Part shown: positions 33,288-43,100 of the stretch, piece after piece | Layout of the letters: each line of letters begins with the position of its first letter | How positions within the stretch are numbered: position 1 is the stretch's first letter | Source of the DNA: Cohnella silvisoli | GTDB lineage: Bacteria; Bacillota; Bacilli; Paenibacillales; Paenibacillaceae | Assembly (NCBI RefSeq): GCF_021190915.1 | Contig: NZ_JAIOAP010000004.1 | Span: forward strand, 186,001 to 250,000 | Reading direction: 5' to 3' | DNA length: 64,000 nt | Made by a program: the position numbers and the translations under genes | Notes under the pieces: model-generated | Database searches by the model: none | Seen by the model: the letters and a program-made list of their open reading frames with translations, nothing else | Told to the model about the DNA's origin: nothing

Positions 33288-35231
33288 TCACATTACTGTC
33301 ATTTTATCATCTGGCCGCTTCATCAAATAGGGATAAAGCATAATTAAGCCGGCAATATAGAGGGCGATGGCGAAATATGCAGGAAGAAGATGCAGGAAAT
33401 CGGTGTAACTAATGTGATAATGCACGCTTAATCCGGCGATAAAAGCAGGGGATCCACCCGCGAGCAGCGTCCACCAGAGCCATCGCTCTCCTTGTTGAAG
33501 TCCCCAAAGAGCAACAATAAGCAACATGACCGCGTCGGAAAATAAAGCGCCGCCGAAGCCGGCACGATCGTGGGCGATCAGCGGAATCAAATGTGGATTG
33601 GCCTGTTCAAGCTGCTCGCGAGTGACCCCCATGAAGGTTAAATCCTGCGGGACGAATACGTGCGTAACGCCGACGCCGGCGATTACGATTCCGCCAATGC
33701 TTAACGCCACGCCTAATACTACGAAGCATAGCTGACCTCGCATTGCCAGTCGCCACTCCCGGCTGTTGCGAGTATTGACCGGGTTGCGGGAAGGCCGATC
33801 AGGGTTTCTTCGCATAGCTAGAATGAACATAGGAAATAAGATAGCTGCAGCAATTGCATGAATTGGATCAAAAAATCCGTAGCCCAAATACAGAAAAAAG
33901 CTTGGGAATCCCACGATCCCCGACATCAATAAGGCGGTTCTCGCCCAATGCAGTCCGTACTTGAGTCCATTTTTGGCGAGTTGATAATATAGAATCCCGA
34001 TTGAAATCATCGTTCCGGCCAGCGTAATTCTATCATGGGACATGAAGTGAAGCAGGTGCTCGTTAATTTGTTCGAGCTCGGAGCGGGACATGCCAAGGAA
34101 TGCTTCGTCATAAGGCAGTAAAACCGACGAGGCAGCTATGATCCACGCAATGATACCCCCTGCGATCATCCCTATTCCGAGCAAGCACATCCATCCCCAA
34201 TGCTTCCAGAACGAGGGTTCTTCCGCTGGAGGAGTTTGACGTATTTTCTCATAAATAATGGCTTCGTTTACCCGTTTGGGCAGTCCGGGTCCGGCGTATA
34301 CGAGTCCGCTGTTCAACAGCACAAAGTCGGCTCCCGCCTGAATCATATCGAGCGCGTCCTGCGGCTCATGGATGCAAGCCGACGATTTAATGACGGAATC
34401 ACCGGGCGATATTGTCCGAAGGAATTCGATTTTGCTCAAGGCAAGTGTCTTGCCGTCACGGCCAATCCGTACCCCATCGCGCTCCCGTAGAGAGCTTCCA
34501 ATGACGAACCCTTGCCATGCGGAAATATCGGTACCGCGCAACGTTTGCTCCAGCCGATCGTCCGGGAAATCCAAAGGGATATAGAGGAACATGGGCTTCC
34601 GGGTTGTTTGATAGGCGTGTATGGCAAGCGCTGAGGCTTGTTCCAACAAAAGCCGGGTTTGTTCCAAGCTCCGTTCAATGGACAACACGTCAAGGTAGAA
34701 GCCGGCCGCGCCCGTGAGCGATAACGTTTCTAGTAGAGTCCGAAACTCATCCACGGCTTGTGCGACGGAGACTCCGGGCATCGGGGCGATTCGGACGAAT
34801 TGGGGCAGGGAATGGAGCGGATTATCAATGATGCGCAGCGATCGGATTAATCCTTCGTTCTCATATTCATTGGGATAGAAGATGGATTCCCGCTCGCGAT
34901 CATTGAGGATGGGGGAATTGCTCTCGATGGGATGAAGGGTAACTGGCCCGACCTCTATGAAACCGATCCCGAACTGGGAAATGGCTGTATGAGCGATCCC
35001 TTGCGGATCCACTCCGCCGGATAAACCGACGGGAGTCGGAACGGGTATTCCGGCAATCGCGCTTTCTAATAGCGGGGAAGGCTCCATGTGGCCCATTGTT
35101 TTAATAAGCAGCGTTCCGCCCGGCAGGAGACTGACTCTACGCATCGCATTCAAGGTCAAGCTGCGAGCGACTCTAGAAGGCAGCCAGAACAATAGGGGGC
35201 GAAACAACGTTTGATAAGACCAATCCGGCAC
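33288..35231 (-). CDS. dihydroorotate dehydrogenase-like protein fused to duplicated membrane module
   Basis: The 647-aa protein begins with the class-2 dihydroorotate dehydrogenase pattern: YQTLFRPLLFWLPSRVAR, later SGGVDPQGIA, QFGIGFIEVGPVTLHP, and near residue 300 the FMN-phosphate region DALDMIQAGADFVLLNSGLV. The catalytic motifs are lost: the NxSSPNT segment reads YLDVLSIERS, the catalytic-lysine strand reads FLYIPLDF, and TNTT reads GSSL. From about residue 350 two related membrane modules follow, each opening with P.D..F(L/M)G(M/V)(S/T)R..LEQ.N.HL and HDR. I chose GTG 35231, eight bases after GGGGAG; a TATACT box lies inside the longer frame. It is probably a non-dehydrogenase, flavin-binding or pseudoenzyme membrane protein; its function is unknown. 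Confidence 0.75.
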   Translation of the reverse strand: MPDWSYQTLFRPLLFWLPSRVARSLTLNAMRRVSLLPGGTLLIKTMGHMEPSPLLESAIAGIPVPTPVGLSGGVDPQGIAHTAISQFGIGFIEVGPVTLHPIESNSPILNDRERESIFYPNEYENEGLIRSLRIIDNPLHSLPQFVRIAPMPGVSVAQAVDEFRTLLETLSLTGAAGFYLDVLSIERSLEQTRLLLEQASALAIHAYQTTRKPMFLYIPLDFPDDRLEQTLRGTDISAWQGFVIGSSLRERDGVRIGRDGKTLALSKIEFLRTISPGDSVIKSSACIHEPQDALDMIQAGADFVLLNSGLVYAGPGLPKRVNEAIIYEKIRQTPPAEEPSFWKHWGWMCLLGIGMIAGGIIAWIIAASSVLLPYDEAFLGMSRSELEQINEHLLHFMSHDRITLAGTMISIGILYYQLAKNGLKYGLHWARTALLMSGIVGFPSFFLYLGYGFFDPIHAIAAAILFPMFILAMRRNPDRPSRNPVNTRNSREWRLAMRGQLCFVVLGVALSIGGIVIAGVGVTHVFVPQDLTFMGVTREQLEQANPHLIPLIAHDRAGFGGALFSDAVMLLIVALWGLQQGERWLWWTLLAGGSPAFIAGLSVHYHISYTDFLHLLPAYFAIALYIAGLIMLYPYLMKRPDDKMTVM

Positions 35232-35321
35232 AAGCTCAGCTCCCCGTACTATTTTCAGAATGAGTATACCACATCTTATAAGGGCGCTAGGCAATGAGAA
35301 ACGACTAAGTCTGGAGAAGGG

Positions 35322-35350
35322 TTGTCGTGCGATATTGAACCTGATAATAT
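35322..35350 (+). promoter_or_regulatory. sigma-A-type promoter of the DUF3900 gene
   Basis: TTGTCG (35322-35327), a 17-base spacer and TAATAT (35345-35350) lie 45 bases before the start codon. Confidence 0.55.
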
Positions 35351-35395
35351 TCGGTTAGGCCTAAATAATTTAAGTCAGCCGACAGGGAGCCGAAC

Positions 35396-36526
35396 ATGAA
35401 ATTCGCCATTCAATATTTATCGTTTTTCGTTATTCAGAGCGAGGGTTCCGATCCGGACGGCCCTAAGAAATACAAGCATTATCAAACGTTAACTCATGAA
35501 GAGTACCAAGATAGCGAGCTAAAGGCGTTCCTCGACGGAGAGTTCAAGCGTATCGCCAAGCGCAAAGCGGAGGTCAATGCGGCATCCGAGCAAGTCCCGA
35601 CGAAGATTGGACGTTTCATTGTAGAACCCGGATATGATTTGACGAGCAATCCCAATTACAACTTGTTTCAACGTTTAAGAATGGCAGCGGACAAGGCGGA
35701 GTTCCACAATTTCAGCGACGACCTTCTTCGCATTTACATGGACACCAACTCGGTTAGAGGCGGGGCGTTCGTCCTGGCAACGGCTAAGCTTAACGAGCTG
35801 TACGATGAGCCGTTTCTTTTTCTGTTCAAGTGTGATTTCGAATCGAAGATTGCCCGGGTTTCGGATGAGAAAAGCTTGATCTCGCAAGTGGAAATGGCGA
35901 TTAACGCCAAGAACATCAAGTCTATTCAATATCCTCATATGCCAGAAGAGGGGATGCTGGAGGAGTGGGAGCTGAAAATCCATCAGGCTTCCCACGCTAG
36001 GTATTTTGAAGATTTTCTTAAGTATGTCAGCTACGAGAAGTCGAAGCCCGAGATCGTCGCGGACCAGGTGATGGAGATGGTTCACCATTACATGGAAACG
36101 AAATGGCAGGGAACGGAAGCGGCGGAAGGCGCCGACGAGACGGAAGAGACAGTGGCGATGCGGGAAGAGAAGCAGCAATTCGATGTTTGGGCTGCCGGAG
36201 AGAAGCGCGAGCTGCAGGAAAAATGGACCCATGAGCATGTCGTTGAAGCGGCAACGCGAATCGTGGAAGTTCAGCCTGAGTTGGAGCTTAAATTCAAGCT
36301 GGACGATGTTGTGGTGAAAGGGCAGATGGCTGACTATGGCAACAACATTCATATCGCGAGGGTGAACGGGCGGTATGTCGTGCTCATCGAGGGAGATTCT
36401 TTCCAATTCGATAAAGGCGTGTCGCCGATCGAGCTGCTACATCCTGAAGATTTGGATGAAGTTTTGCGCCGAGTCGGCAAAGGTTATCGCAGAACGCCGA
36501 TCGGAGAAGCGCCGGCGTTAGACTAA
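35396..36526 (+). CDS. DUF3900 family protein
   Basis: The 376-aa protein matches DUF3900, a family of Bacilli without known function. Recognisable stretches are IQYLSFFVIQSEG, TKIGRFIVEPGYDLTSNPNY, YMDTNSVRGGAFVLATAKL, SIQYPHMPEEGMLEEWELK and IHQASHARYFEDFLKYVSY. The overall pattern recalls nucleoid-associated NdpA-like proteins, but I would not press this. A Glu/Ala-rich insertion lies near residues 235-260. ATG 35396 follows CAGGGAG. It is soluble and monocistronic. Confidence 0.8.
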   Translation: MKFAIQYLSFFVIQSEGSDPDGPKKYKHYQTLTHEEYQDSELKAFLDGEFKRIAKRKAEVNAASEQVPTKIGRFIVEPGYDLTSNPNYNLFQRLRMAADKAEFHNFSDDLLRIYMDTNSVRGGAFVLATAKLNELYDEPFLFLFKCDFESKIARVSDEKSLISQVEMAINAKNIKSIQYPHMPEEGMLEEWELKIHQASHARYFEDFLKYVSYEKSKPEIVADQVMEMVHHYMETKWQGTEAAEGADETEETVAMREEKQQFDVWAAGEKRELQEKWTHEHVVEAATRIVEVQPELELKFKLDDVVVKGQMADYGNNIHIARVNGRYVVLIEGDSFQFDKGVSPIELLHPEDLDEVLRRVGKGYRRTPIGEAPALD

Positions 36527-36616
36527 TAATTGCTAGACATTGGAGTACGTGAACGGCTTTCATTCGGTTTATAATTAAGGTAGCGAGTGAGTCTAACTTC
36601 TACCGAGGCGAATTCA

Positions 36617-38905
36617 ATGAATCTTGAATATATCGAATCAAGCAAAAACAAAAGGTTTGTAATCTGGCTTCAGCGGCGATTGTCCGGAATGTTGGTTAGG
36701 GATACCCGGCTATGGAGATTTGTGATCGGCGCAATGTGGGTGTTTAGCGGTGCGGCGGTCGCGATAGCGACGTTGGGTATGCCCACAGGCTTTGGTACAG
36801 GGTTCGATGTCGTAACGGTCATTTCGATGAATACGATTGCGATGCTGTTAGCTTCCTTCTGTATTGCGGCCGTCCTAGCAATCGTTGGGCTGGCGGTACC
36901 TCGATTCACCGTTGGCAGCTTGATTTATACGGGCGTTGTGGCCTATTTCTTTTTCGTCTTCTCCGAGCTTGGCGTTATAGGCTCGGTTATTTTTTCTGCT
37001 GTTTATATTCTATTCGGGGCAGGTATGGGGTTTCTGATCGGGTTGTTGGCGCCTCTGCGTTTTCGCATCAGTCGCAGGAGATTAAGGTGGACGTTTGTAC
37101 TTACGGGCATCGTTGCTTTAATCGTTGTTTACGCGGTTTCGGGATTTCCTCGGTTGCTTCCCGCAATGTCGGGTTCTGACAATGATCGGGCTGATCGGGC
37201 TGACAGCGCCGACGGCAAAGATGTGCATTCCCTATCTTCAAACCTTCCCGATCCTTCCGAGCCGGGGATCTACCATTACGAATCCTTCACATACGGCAGC
37301 GGGGAAGATCGGCATCGCTCCGAATTCGGAGAACGAGCCGATGAGCTATCCGATCCGGTCGATGCTTCCGCTTATATTCATGAATGGCCTTGGCTGCGGA
37401 GCAAATTCTGGGGCTTCGACGAGACACGGCTCCCGCTGGACGGTAGAGTTTGGATGCCGGAGGGGAATGGCCCCTTTCCGCTAGTTCTTATGGTTCATGG
37501 CAATCACTTGATGGAGAAATTCTCGGATGAGGGCTATGGTTATTTGGGCGAACTATTGGCAAGCAGCGGCATGATCGCGATCTCCGTCGACGAGAACTTC
37601 CTGAATTATTCGGCATGGTCGGGAATTCCAGATCAAGATATGAAGATGCGAGCATGGATCCTGCTCAAACATATCCAGCAAATTCAGAAATTCAGCCATG
37701 AAGCCGACTCTCTTTTCTACAATAGAGTGGACTTTCGGCAGATTGCCTTGCTCGGACATTCGCGAGGCGGACAAGCTGCCGCTATGGCTGCGGATAGAAG
37801 TCTTTGGTTTCAGAAAGACGGAAGTTTGCCTGAATCGGACAGCTACTCGATTCAGGCGGTCATTGCCCTTGCGCCAACGGATACGTTAGTCGATGGCAAA
37901 TCGACGCAATTGATGGACATTTCCTATCTAACGCTGCAAGGAGCTAAAGATGCGGATCTCGTTAACTTTTACGGTGACAGGCAGTATGGGAGAACTACGT
38001 TCTCTGAGAGTACCGAGGCCTTTAAGGCTTCGCTTTATATAGAAGATGCCAACCATAGCCAATTCAATACGGAGTGGGGCGAATCGGATAACGCTTTGCC
38101 GGCCGGGCTGTTCATTCGTCCCGCGGAATTGCTGGAGCCGGACGAGCAGAGGCAGGTAGCGAAGGTATACGTTGCTGCATTCCTAGAGACGGTAATGCAT
38201 GGGTCCGAACAGTACGACCTCCTGTTCCGCGATTATCGGGAAGGTCTTGATTTTCTTCCTTCAACACGTTATTTTAACCAATATGCAAGCGGAAGTTTTC
38301 GCCGGATTGCCGATTTCAAGGGCTCAGACCGTACGATACTGTCCCCGGGCGTAACCGCGGAATCAACGGACTTGACCGACTGGCGGCATATGGAAGCATT
38401 GGATCGGCAGGGCAAAGGCAAGGGGAACAATGGCGTTGCGCTGGAGTGGAAGGATGAAGGTTCTTATACGATCCATCTGAGTCCGTCATCGATCGGCAGC
38501 GTTGAGGAGGAGACTATCCTAATGTTCTCTTTGGCGAATATGGAGAAGGATTTGGAAGATGAGGAAGGTTTCGAGGAGTTGGAGGAATCCTCCGAGCTAT
38601 CGATTGATATAGAGGTGGAAGATCGATCGGGCATTGCCGTAAGGCTTCCGCTCAGTCAATTCATGGAGACGGAGCCGCAAGTGGCCACTCAATTTACGTG
38701 GTTGCCGGGAATGGAATCCGTTATATCGGAAGGTAAATTCAAAGACGCAGAGGAGCCTGTGTTTCAAACCTATGAGCTTCCGTTGGACGAATTCGTGACC
38801 GCGAATTCCGAGTTCAGCCCGTCCGAATGGTCAGCGATTACTTTTTATTTTAACGCCGGACCGGGTAAAATCATGCTCGATAATCTGGGTTTGATGCAGG
38901 AATGA
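36617..38905 (+). CDS. membrane-anchored alpha/beta hydrolase, 762 aa
   Basis: Five or so membrane helices fill residues about 25-180. An extracytoplasmic hydrolase of the alpha/beta fold follows: LVLMVHGNH (oxyanion strand) and LLGHSRGGQAAAMA, with nucleophile Ser382 and an acid and histidine likely near DANHSQFN (about 475). The last 200 residues form a beta-rich domain ending KIMLDNLGLMQE, like a carbohydrate-binding sandwich. I chose ATG 36617 with GAGG eight bases upstream; a GTG at 36587 lies almost on the start of transcription predicted from TATAAT at 36570. The substrate is unknown; an esterase or lipase acting at the cell surface is likely. Confidence 0.78.
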   Translation: MNLEYIESSKNKRFVIWLQRRLSGMLVRDTRLWRFVIGAMWVFSGAAVAIATLGMPTGFGTGFDVVTVISMNTIAMLLASFCIAAVLAIVGLAVPRFTVGSLIYTGVVAYFFFVFSELGVIGSVIFSAVYILFGAGMGFLIGLLAPLRFRISRRRLRWTFVLTGIVALIVVYAVSGFPRLLPAMSGSDNDRADRADSADGKDVHSLSSNLPDPSEPGIYHYESFTYGSGEDRHRSEFGERADELSDPVDASAYIHEWPWLRSKFWGFDETRLPLDGRVWMPEGNGPFPLVLMVHGNHLMEKFSDEGYGYLGELLASSGMIAISVDENFLNYSAWSGIPDQDMKMRAWILLKHIQQIQKFSHEADSLFYNRVDFRQIALLGHSRGGQAAAMAADRSLWFQKDGSLPESDSYSIQAVIALAPTDTLVDGKSTQLMDISYLTLQGAKDADLVNFYGDRQYGRTTFSESTEAFKASLYIEDANHSQFNTEWGESDNALPAGLFIRPAELLEPDEQRQVAKVYVAAFLETVMHGSEQYDLLFRDYREGLDFLPSTRYFNQYASGSFRRIADFKGSDRTILSPGVTAESTDLTDWRHMEALDRQGKGKGNNGVALEWKDEGSYTIHLSPSSIGSVEEETILMFSLANMEKDLEDEEGFEELEESSELSIDIEVEDRSGIAVRLPLSQFMETEPQVATQFTWLPGMESVISEGKFKDAEEPVFQTYELPLDEFVTANSEFSPSEWSAITFYFNAGPGKIMLDNLGLMQE

Positions 38906-38967
38906 GCCGTTTTCCTTGTAAAGAAGGTATACTTAGGAGAGGGAACGGAATGAAGGGGGATAAGCCA

Positions 38968-39312
38968 ATGGCACTCGAAAGAAAACTCATCATTAAAGGC
39001 GGGGTTGGCAGAGCACTGCTCGATACGTCAAAGCTAGGCTGCAGGTTTGATTTGGAGCCGTCGGAGCGTGGTTGGAAAATGAGAATCGAGGGCGCGGGAG
39101 CGGAGCTGGCGGAATCGATAAGCAGGTTAGTGGAGGAAATTCACATTTTCTACTACGAGGACGATATGGAGCAACAGCATCATAAGAAGTGGTGGTTAAG
39201 CGATCTTAATTGTCCGGTTTTGTCCTATGATCCACAGGGGGATATTCTCACGATCGAAGTGTCCGAGCGGGTAGGGTTTACCGTCGATAGTTCGGAGCAT
39301 GGGAAGCCATAA
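38968..39312 (+). CDS. hypothetical protein, 114 aa
   Basis: I do not recognise the family. The product is small and soluble, beginning [20 protein letters not shown], with an aromatic- and His-rich middle ([19 protein letters not shown]) and a beta-rich end. ATG 38968 follows AAGGGGGA at seven bases. It lies 62 bases after the hydrolase gene and 16 before tmrB, so all three could be on one transcript. Confidence 0.6.
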   Translation: MALERKLIIKGGVGRALLDTSKLGCRFDLEPSERGWKMRIEGAGAELAESISRLVEEIHIFYYEDDMEQQHHKKWWLSDLNCPVLSYDPQGDILTIEVSERVGFTVDSSEHGKP

Positions 39313-39328
39313 TGTAGAGGTGAAAATA

Positions 39329-39952
39329 GTGATTATCTGGATCAACGGCGCATTTGGTTCCGGCAAAACTCAAACGGCGCATGAATTACATAGAAGAACA
39401 GCTAACTCGTACGTATATGACCCCGAGAATGCGGGTTATTTTATTAGGAAGAATATTCCCAAACTCATAAGCAAAGACGATTTTCAGGATTATCCCCTAT
39501 GGCGTGAATTTAATTATTCGATGCTGAAGCACCTGGATAGAGAATATGAAGGATTAATTATCGTACCTATGACTGTCGTAAGCGTTCCGTATTTCAATGA
39601 AATCGTGGGGAGGTTACGAGAGGATGGGGTGAGCGTAAATCATTTTACGTTGTTCGCTTCCAAGGAGACATTGAAAAAGCGTTTGAGCAGCAGGTTCGAG
39701 GGAAGCCATTCGTGGGCTGCCAGGCAAATCGATCGGTGCATGGAGGGCTTGTCCCAGGACACGTTCAAACATCACGTCGACACCGAAAAGATGTCCGTTG
39801 CGGATAACGCGGAATACATTGCTTCCATGGCAAATATTGAGCTGTTGCCTGATCCTAGAGGTACAATAAGAAAAACGTACGATCGGTTGGCGACGCAAAT
39901 TAAACATATTCGTTTTTTTCGGATAATCATTCAATTTCTTCATTTTTCTTGA
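39329..39952 (+). CDS. tmrB: TmrB-like tunicamycin-resistance ATP-binding protein
   Basis: The 207-aa protein closely follows Bacillus subtilis TmrB along its length: [20 protein letters not shown] (P-loop Gly7-Thr14), [58 protein letters not shown] and [14 protein letters not shown]. TmrB is a peripheral membrane ATP-binding protein that gives tunicamycin resistance, probably by binding or keeping out the drug. The GTG start at 39329 gives the MIIWING N-terminus of TmrB and has GAGGTG six bases upstream. The C-terminus is hydrophobic ([13 protein letters not shown]), consistent with the membrane-binding tail of TmrB. Confidence 0.9.
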   Translation: MIIWINGAFGSGKTQTAHELHRRTANSYVYDPENAGYFIRKNIPKLISKDDFQDYPLWREFNYSMLKHLDREYEGLIIVPMTVVSVPYFNEIVGRLREDGVSVNHFTLFASKETLKKRLSSRFEGSHSWAARQIDRCMEGLSQDTFKHHVDTEKMSVADNAEYIASMANIELLPDPRGTIRKTYDRLATQIKHIRFFRIIIQFLHFS

Positions 39953-39954
39953 TA

Positions 39955-39989
39955 CATGAAGCCTTCTTATGGGGCTTCATGTTCTTTTT
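39955..39989 (+). terminator. terminator after tmrB
   Basis: CATGAAGCC (39955-39963) pairs perfectly with GGCTTCATG (39973-39981) and TTCTTTTT follows. Confidence 0.85.
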
Positions 39990-40115
39990 GTTGGGGAGCC
40001 GATTTCGTCCGATATAAAGAAAAATGGCTCATATGCTCTCAAGATGAGCAATATTTTCCGATAAGGGAATTAAACACATTTGGTATTTACCTACATGCAG
40101 AAGGCGGGGAGCATC

Positions 40116-43100
40116 GTGGCTGAAGGTCATCGAATTGGTGTGATTGCCCCCCACTTGGATGGGGAGTACTATGGTCGGCTATTGCCTTTTATTCATCAAG
40201 CGGTCCGCGAGAAGGAGTCGCAGCTGTTCGCCATACAAGTAGCGGACGACTATCTCGGCATAACCGCATTGGAAGAACCCATCGCATTCGGGATTGTCGA
40301 TGCATGGATTCTGATTCTGCCCTCGGCAAGCGCGGCTTTTCTAGAATTACTCGGGCAAAGCGAGAAACCTTTCGTTTGCGTCGGGTTTCAATCGCCTTTT
40401 CCTCAGGGGCATTCGGTTCTCATCGATAATCGCGTGAGCATGAGCAAAACGGTTAATCATTTGATAGAACACGGGCACCGGGAAATTGCTTTCGTCGGCA
40501 ACCTGGATCAATACGATTTGTATGAACGCTACTTAGGATATCGGGATGCACTCGAACAGCATGGGCTGCCTTTCGAAGAGCTTCGTGTCATCAATGCGGA
40601 CGATAATTTATTGGAAAGCGGCATATTGGCAACGGAGAAGCTTCTTCAGAGCGGGGTTTCATTCACCGCCGTCGCTGCAGGGTCGGATTTGAACGCGCTT
40701 GGAGTCATTGATTGCCTGCAGTCGAAGGGCTACTCTGTTCCTCAAGATTATGCCGTTACCGGCTTTGACGATATCCATCAGGCCGCCGCTAATTATCCGT
40801 CCCTGACGACTGTGAGGCAGCCTTTCGAGGCGATGGCCAAGGAAGCCGTCCGCAGAGTGTTCGATATGCTGGAAGGACGGCAGTTTAACGAAACCGAGGC
40901 GTTGATTCCCGCGCAATTCATCGTCAGATCTTCGTGCGCTTGCGCCGAGAGAACGCAGTTCTCGTCGTCGGATGATTTCGATAATTACATGCAAAGCCTC
41001 TCTCAACTGCGAACTTCCCTTCATAAAATAACGGTCAACAATTATAAAATGACGAGAGGATTAATTATAGCCACGAAGGAAGAGAAAATTCATATCTCCA
41101 ATCTGTTCTGGAATTTATGCCACTGGGGCTGCTTAGCCTTATGGGAGGAAGACGACAAAGGTCAAAGGCACCTGGTCGTGCGCCAGGTGTTCAGCAAGAA
41201 CGGGGATGCGGTGCCGCCGGAAGGGGAGAAATATCAGCTCGACAGCTTCCCTCCGATATCCTATCTCCCCCCTAGTACCCGGCTTGGCGGAGAAGATATC
41301 GTTATCCTCCATCCGGTTAAGTCCGATCTTCAGAACTGGGGATATATCGCGTTGGCCGGCCCGCTGGATCCTTTGAACAATTTTGTCGCTAACGATTTAT
41401 CCCGTCACAGCTTTACGATACTGGCAGTCGCATTGGAACGCGAGCTGCTCTTTCGCCAAGTACGATCGATCGCCGAGAAGCTGGAGATCGTAGCGAGAAC
41501 GACGAACGATGGGATATGGGACTGGGATTTAGAGACGAATAAGATCGAGTGGAACATACGCGCGCATAAAATTCTCAGCGGGTCGAAGGTGGAATTATCG
41601 GATGCTCCCAGCTCCTTGATTGAGTTAGTTCATCCGGAGGACCAATCGGCCCTCAGATTCGCCTTTATGCGGCCTTACGAGAAGGACCATCCGATTCAAT
41701 TGGAGCTTCGCATTCGAGGGCTGGATGAACAGTTTATTTGGGTATTCCTAGCGGGGGACATCGTCTGGAATGCCGCGGGTAAAGCGGTTCGAATCATCGG
41801 ATCCTTAACCGACATAACGGAGAAGAAAGCGAACGAGGCCAGAATCACCCAGTTGGCTTATCAAGATGCGCTTACCGGTCTGCCTAACCGGCTCTTGTTC
41901 AAGGATCAGTTGCAGCAAGCGATGGAAGATAGAGCTCGCGACGGGGAGAAACTTGCCGTTATGATGATCGATCTGGATCGATTCAAAATCGTAAACGATA
42001 CGCTCGGCCATCAGACAGGGGACTTGCTTCTCCAACGTGCGGCGCAAGGACTTAGGGAATGCGTAGGAGAACTTGATATCATCGCCCGCCTGGGCGGTGA
42101 CGAGTTCATTGTGTTGCTATCCAGAATCGATGGAGTAGAGGACGTAGCTTGCGTAGCCGACAAAATGCTTCGGATGTTGACGAAGCCGTTTCTGTTGGAA
42201 GGGCAGGAGTTTTTCTTGTCGGCCAGTATCGGGGCATGTATGTATCCAAGTCATGGTTCGGACGTGGATTCGTTGATTAAATTCGCCGACTTGGCGATGT
42301 ACCACACCAAGGAAAATGGCGGCAACCGCTTAGGGATTTATACGGAAGCGCTAAGCTCCAAGAGAGTGGAGAGATTCAATATGGAAACCGGGCTTAGGTA
42401 TGCAGTGGAGCGGCAGGAACTCGTACTGCATTTCCAGCCGCAGGTATCGCTCTCTACCGGTAAAGTCTATGGAGCGGAAACGCTGCTCAGATGGCATACT
42501 CCGGACGGTAAAATCATTCAGCCTGACGAGTTCATTCCGTTAGCGGAGGAAACGGGGCTCATAATCCCGATCGGGCAATGGGTGCTCGAACAGGCGTGTA
42601 TGGAGTGCAAGCGATGGATAAACGCAGGAATGCCCGCATTGGTCATTTCCGTTAATTTATCGGCGCTGCAGTTTCAACAGGAGCATTTTCCGGACATCGT
42701 CCGCAAGGTTCTTAAGGACACGGGAATTCAGCCCCACAACTTATGCTTGGAAATTACCGAATATACGGCTGTTCAGAATCTGGAGCATAGTATTCGAATG
42801 CTGGGCGAACTAGTGGATATCGGCGTAAAAATCGCCATCGACGATTTCGGCATCGGCCAGTCTTCGCTTCTATGGCTGAAGAAACTCCCCGTGCATACGG
42901 TGAAAATCGATCCGTCCTTTATTCTCAATATGATCGAGGACTCCGATGGCGATGCGATTGCGAAAGCCGTCATTGAAATGTCGCATAGTCTTGGCCTGTC
43001 GGTTACGGCTGAAGGGGTCGAGACGGAAGGTCAATTGATGAGGCTGCAGCAGTTGCAATGCGACCGGATTCAAGGTTTCTATACGGGCAGGCCGATGTCT

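Noticed and set aside
35675..36406. 243-codon minus-strand frame opposite the DUF3900 gene
   Set aside because: No ribosome binding site or motif; His/Leu-rich composition typical of antisense translation.
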